This document shows positions 14,431 through 16,887 of a stretch of DNA of 16,887 nucleotides, piece by piece. The DNA lies in the NCBI GenBank assembly GCA_029934215.1, contig JAOZMR010000027.1, positions 1 to 16,887 of the forward strand. Reading direction: 5' to 3'. The position numbers and the translations under genes are program-made. Under the pieces are notes generated by a model, which saw nothing but the letters and a program-made list of their open reading frames with translations, searched no databases and was not told where the DNA came from. Origin of the DNA: Pontiellaceae bacterium (GTDB taxonomy: Bacteria > Verrucomicrobiota > Kiritimatiellia > Kiritimatiellales > Tichowtungiaceae). The stretch's first letter is position 1, and the number at the start of each line of letters is the position of its first letter.

Positions 14431-15021
14431 TTAAACTTGTGCAGCCTTCATTAAAATGCCCGAAACCAAAACCGCTCTTTTCTTCACCAGCTTTTCCATC
14501 AGAACCTTTTCCCGCTCCGCAAGAATCGCCACTTCAACGATCTGCTTCTGAGTATCGAGAGATGGAACGCTGATTTCTAAATCCTCTACTGCCTTTCGAT
14601 TGATCATGCGCCCCGCTGTTCCGCGGGCGTTCCGATCAAAATGAGCCTGCGCTTCCAGCTGATTGATCCACCAGCAAAGATATTCGGGCAAAAGAGACTT
14701 GGAAGTAACGCGCAGAGCCATCAGTGGCGCAGCAGCAACCATCGATCCAAAATCAGCATCCAAAACAACCGCTGTATTCCTTTGCCCGCGGGAACGGAAA
14801 AGAACATCGCCAATCTTTAGTTGGTAACGAGTTTTGATTTCCAAGGCATCAACCCGCACCAGCGACCCAGAATGAAGGTGCATTCCTGTCGGAAGGTCTT
14901 TCATTTGAAGAACCGCAACAGCCCCGTTCTCAGAGGCTTCAATGCGCCTTGCAAACGGGTGACCGCTTTGAACACGCGCCAACTCGCTTACTGTTTTAAA
15001 TGTAGAAACCCCGTTACTCAT
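14431..15021 (-). CDS. Half-size HsdS-like protein with one target-recognition domain
   Basis: A 196-aa protein with a single TRD: FKTVSELARVQSGHPF at the start, the mid-domain IGDVLFRSRGQRNTAVV, the C-terminal conserved ARGTAGRMINRKAVEDLEIS, then one helical segment (LDTQKQIVEVAILAEREKV). Full HsdS proteins have about 400 aa and two TRDs. Small S-like proteins next to hsdM are known, and truncated S subunits of some type I enzymes work as dimers on palindromic split sites. The start at ATG 15021 is uncertain: no ribosome binding site is well placed there, and an in-frame ATG at 15060 would add 13 residues (LTTWREVRTFVG). With a full hsdS downstream, HsdM may serve two specificities, or this one may be a modulator. 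Confidence 0.8.
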   Translation of the reverse strand: MSNGVSTFKTVSELARVQSGHPFARRIEASENGAVAVLQMKDLPTGMHLHSGSLVRVDALEIKTRYQLKIGDVLFRSRGQRNTAVVLDADFGSMVAAAPLMALRVTSKSLLPEYLCWWINQLEAQAHFDRNARGTAGRMINRKAVEDLEISVPSLDTQKQIVEVAILAEREKVLMEKLVKKRAVLVSGILMKAAQV

Positions 15022-15433
15022 ACCGACGAATGTACGCACCTCACGCCATGTCGTCAACATTCATTCCAGTAACGCTATTTCTCAAAACCCGAATCGTGCT
15101 CAAAAAAGTACAGGCGCAGCAAATCCCCTCTTGGGAGGGGTGGGTTCTTTGGAAGAACAGAGGGCTATTCGAGCCGGAGGGGGGGGGTCGTAGTACGATG
15201 ATAAAGATTATCGCTTCGCTTTCAGCGCTGGGCAAACCCGTTTCTGGTGCACCGCTGCCAACGGCCGCAGCTACAACTTGTAGACGCGGCGGGTCGCCAC
15301 GTTCTTTGGGTGAATCGTAGTCTACTCTGACCCCGATCCGTGGGGCGTTTTACCATCCGCGGGGTTCTAGTCTCTGCACATGTGGCGTGGGCTCTTCCAT
15401 TGATTGGGAACTGGAAGGAGCGAGGGATGAACT
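15022..15433. other. Non-coding leader of the hsd transcript
   Basis: No gene is seen here. Structures include the hairpin CCCCTC-TTGG-GAGGGG (15125-15140), TTCTTTGGAAGAA just after it, a run of nine G at 15179-15187, the perfect short palindrome CTACAACTTGTAG (15271-15283), and CCCC-GATCCGT-GGGG followed by CGTTTT (about 15332-15350), which resembles a weak terminator on the plus strand. A promoter for the minus-strand operon must lie here or further upstream, but I cannot point to convincing -35/-10 boxes. Confidence 0.6.
15125..15140. repeat. Hairpin CCCCTC-TTGG-GAGGGG
   Basis: A 6-bp perfect GC-rich stem with a 4-nt loop, about 65 bp upstream of the longest possible start of the half-size S gene. 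It has no adjoining T-run. It may be a dispersed palindrome. Confidence 0.6.
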
Positions 15434-16246
15434 TTACTTAGCGAGCATCTGGTTGATGCTGGCGGCGGCAGTTCGGCCCTCACCCATCGCCAAAATAACC
15501 GTTGCAGCGCCGAGGACGATGTCGCCGCCCGCATAAATCCGGTCGATGGAGGTTTTTCCTGCTTCGTCAGCAATGATATTGCCCCATTTATTGGTTTCAA
15601 GACCAGGCGTGGTTTGGCGAATCAGTGGATTTGAGTCGTTTCCGATGGCGACAATGACGGTGTCGAGATCGATCTCGAATTCGCTTCCTTCAATCGCAAT
15701 TGGACGGCGACGGCCAGAGTCGTCGGGTTCGCCGAGTTCGTAGCGTAGACATTCGATGCCGCTGACCCATCCTTTTTCGTCACTCAAAATCCGCTTAGGG
15801 TTTTCCAACATATGGAAAATGACGCCTTCTTCTTTGGCGTGTCCCACTTCTTCGACTCGAGCGGGCATTTCAACTTCGGTGCGACGATAAATGAGATGTA
15901 CTTCTTTGGCACCGAGACGGACGGCGGTTCGCGCCGCGTCCATGGCGACGTTGCCGCCGCCGAGTACGGCGACTTTCTCGGAGTCGAAGATCGGCGTTGC
16001 GGCGCGTTCTTTGTCGTAGGCACGCATGAGATTGGAGCGGGTGAGATATTCGTTCGCGGAGTAAACGCCGACGAGATTTTCGCCTTCGATGTTCATGAAG
16101 CGGGGAAGCCCGGCTCCGGTTGCGATGAAGAGCGCGTCGAACCCGTCTTTTTCGAGCAGGTCTGCAATTTTGCGGGTGCGTCCGACCACATAGTTCGCTT
16201 CGAGTTTGCAGCCCATCGCGGTGAGTGTATCGATTTCTTTTTGCAC
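15434..16246 (-). pseudogene. gltA: C-terminal fragment of NADPH-dependent glutamate synthase small subunit / NfnB
   Basis: About 270 residues correspond to the C-terminal half of the GltA/NfnB/SudA-type flavoprotein, which transfers electrons between NAD(P)H and an FeS/FAD chain. Visible features are IATGAGLPRFMNIEGENL, the NADPH-binding Rossmann motif VLGGGNVAMDAARTAVRLGA, VHLIYRR, and the second FAD-contact motif IYAGGDIVLGAATVILAMGE. Family members have about 460-480 residues. The N-terminal FeS-binding domain and first FAD-binding motif are missing: the frame begins abruptly at VQKEIDTLTAMG. The apparent GTG start at 16246 lies inside a coding junction and has no ribosome binding site. 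It is joined directly to the tail of NfnA, its natural upstream neighbour, so about 200 codons have been deleted. Confidence 0.88.
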
Positions 16247-16248
16247 GC

Positions 16249-16359
16249 TTCCTGTTTCTTGTAGGAGCCGAGGCGGTTGATCATGTTGTCGAAATCAACG
16301 AGGTGGCCGTCAAATTCGGGCCCGTCGACGCAGACGAATTTGGTTTCGCCGCTGACACG
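16249..16359 (-). pseudogene. C-terminal fragment of NfnA/SudB-type FAD/NAD-binding subunit
   Basis: The residues GETKFVCVDGPEFDGHLVDF and NMINRLGSYKKQE match the conserved C-terminus of the ferredoxin-NADP reductase-like subunit (NfnA, sulfide dehydrogenase SudB) that precedes gltA in many anaerobes. The rest of the ~280-aa protein is absent. Upstream it is joined in frame to a restriction-helicase fragment, and downstream it runs out of frame into gltA. Confidence 0.82.
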
Positions 16360-16401
16360 CTTTCGTTGCTTTGCAGATTTAGGAAGCGAGATATTGAAGA
16401 A

Positions 16402-16542
16402 GAATTCGCGCTGAAGCGTCGAAACAAAGTCCCAGCAACTTTCATTTGCGATCACAACCAGATTGTTGACGTATTCATCAAAAACACGCTCACCCTTCTG
16501 ATTTACCGGCAGGCGTAAACCGCGCCCGAGCTCCTGCCATTT
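16402..16542 (-). pseudogene. Fragment of a type III restriction (Res) / DEAD-box helicase
   Basis: The residues WQELGRGLRLPVNQKGERVF and NNLVVIANESCWDFVSTLQ match the helicase motif VI region and following segment of type III restriction subunits (family pattern GRGLRLPVNQ..GERI, then LTVIANESYE.F...LQ). About 47 residues remain of a protein of roughly 900-1000. It is fused in frame on both sides to unrelated fragments and cannot be functional. Confidence 0.78.
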
Positions 16543-16818
16543 TTTCAGACCTATCCTCATTTTCTTCGAGCTGGTCTTTTTCTTGATCGCATACCCGCCT
16601 TTCTTGGTTTTCCCCCAATAGTGAGTGAATCCCAAAAAATCAAAGGTCTCCGGTTTGCGGCGACTTTTCCACGGATGGATATAGTCTACCATTTTTGTTT
16701 TTTCCGGATGAAGTTTCAGCCCGAATTTGTCGAACCGTTTCTTCAATACGTTCATGAATCGATGGGCTTCATCTAACCGTTCAAAGACGGCGACCATATC
16801 ATCGGCGAACCGAATCAT
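16543..16818 (-). pseudogene. Fragment of a group II intron reverse transcriptase
   Basis: The residues MIRFADDMVAVFERLDEA (the catalytic YADD motif, here FADD), FGLKLHPEKTKMVDY and FDFLGFTHYWGKTKKGGY match the palm and thumb of bacterial group II intron RTs (usual form LVRYADD, KFGL.LHPEKT, FDFLGFTH.WG). The fingers part, the maturase end and any endonuclease are missing. Past about 16556 (KKTSSKKMR) the sequence changes into the Res-helicase fragment. The frame is open to the window edge. No intron RNA domain V is recognised nearby. Confidence 0.86.
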
Positions 16819-16857
16819 TTTTGCCGATCCTTCTAACCCAAGGTTCCCCGTTCGGGA

Positions 16858-16887
16858 GCGATTTTTTTGCAAAAATCGCCTTTTTTC
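16858..16887 (+). terminator. Terminator-like hairpin at window edge
   Basis: GCGATTTTT (16858-16866), loop TTGC, AAAAATCGC (16871-16879), then C and a run of six T. This fits a weak intrinsic terminator read on the plus strand. No plus-strand gene is visible here, so it may be a remnant or simply a palindromic repeat. Confidence 0.4.

Noticed and set aside
15060..15110. Possible promoter TTGAGC-17-AAATAG before the half-size S gene
   Set aside because: The -10 match is poor and the boxes are not better than chance matches nearby, so it is not annotated.
16543..16818. RT fragment considered as part of a retron or diversity-generating retroelement
   Set aside because: The motifs (LHPEKT, FDFLGFTH-WG) are those of group II intron RTs. 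No template/variable repeat pair or msr/msd-like structure is visible, and the gene is only a fragment.

Overview
The window is a degraded but largely readable type I restriction-modification (RM) island, with every recognised gene on the minus strand, so transcription runs from high to low coordinates. Intergenic DNA carries short dispersed repeats: palindromes of the type TTCCAA-N3-TTGGAA, TTTGCGTTCTCTGCG/CTTTCGCGGC units, GCGAATGAACGC units, and AATCG/GCCGATT strings. Together with glutamate-synthase/NfnA-type genes and a group II intron reverse transcriptase, these suggest an anaerobic environmental bacterium, possibly of the PVC group (Kiritimatiellota/Lentisphaerae-like). That assignment is an impression and was not tested.

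Layout in transcription order. (1) 16887-15434 holds no intact gene. It is a run of fragments of a group II intron RT, a type III restriction (Res) helicase, NfnA/SudB and GltA. (2) 15433-15022 is a non-coding leader with hairpins and a G9 tract. (3) 15021-9725 holds a half-size hsdS, hsdM, dinD, and an AlbA_2/HATPase regulator with three C-terminal winged helices. (4) 9724-9264 is a non-coding array of palindromic repeats. (5) 9263-4922 holds full-length hsdS, then an FRG-domain gene overlapping it by ATGA, then a GHKL ATPase with a C-terminal PD-(D/E)XK-like motif overlapping the FRG gene by TAATG. (6) 4889-4714 is a hybrid remnant that starts like hsdR and ends like hsdS. (7) 4698-1567 holds a HAD phosphatase-like gene, an unknown 189-aa gene, and a second AlbA_2/HATPase/HTH gene. 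(8) 1580-68 holds a partial duplicate of that HTH tail and an hsdR that stops just before its motor domain.

Interpretation. hsdM and hsdS look intact and could still modify DNA. The visible hsdR has lost its translocase, so classical type I restriction from this copy is unlikely. The most interesting unit is the two-gene FRG + GHKL-nuclease cassette. It is translationally chained to hsdS and bracketed by a 108-bp direct repeat of the hsdS 3' end, as if a defence-like module had been inserted behind the specificity subunit. Repeated copies of the hsdR 5' end and of HTH tails show that gene ends at this locus recombine often.
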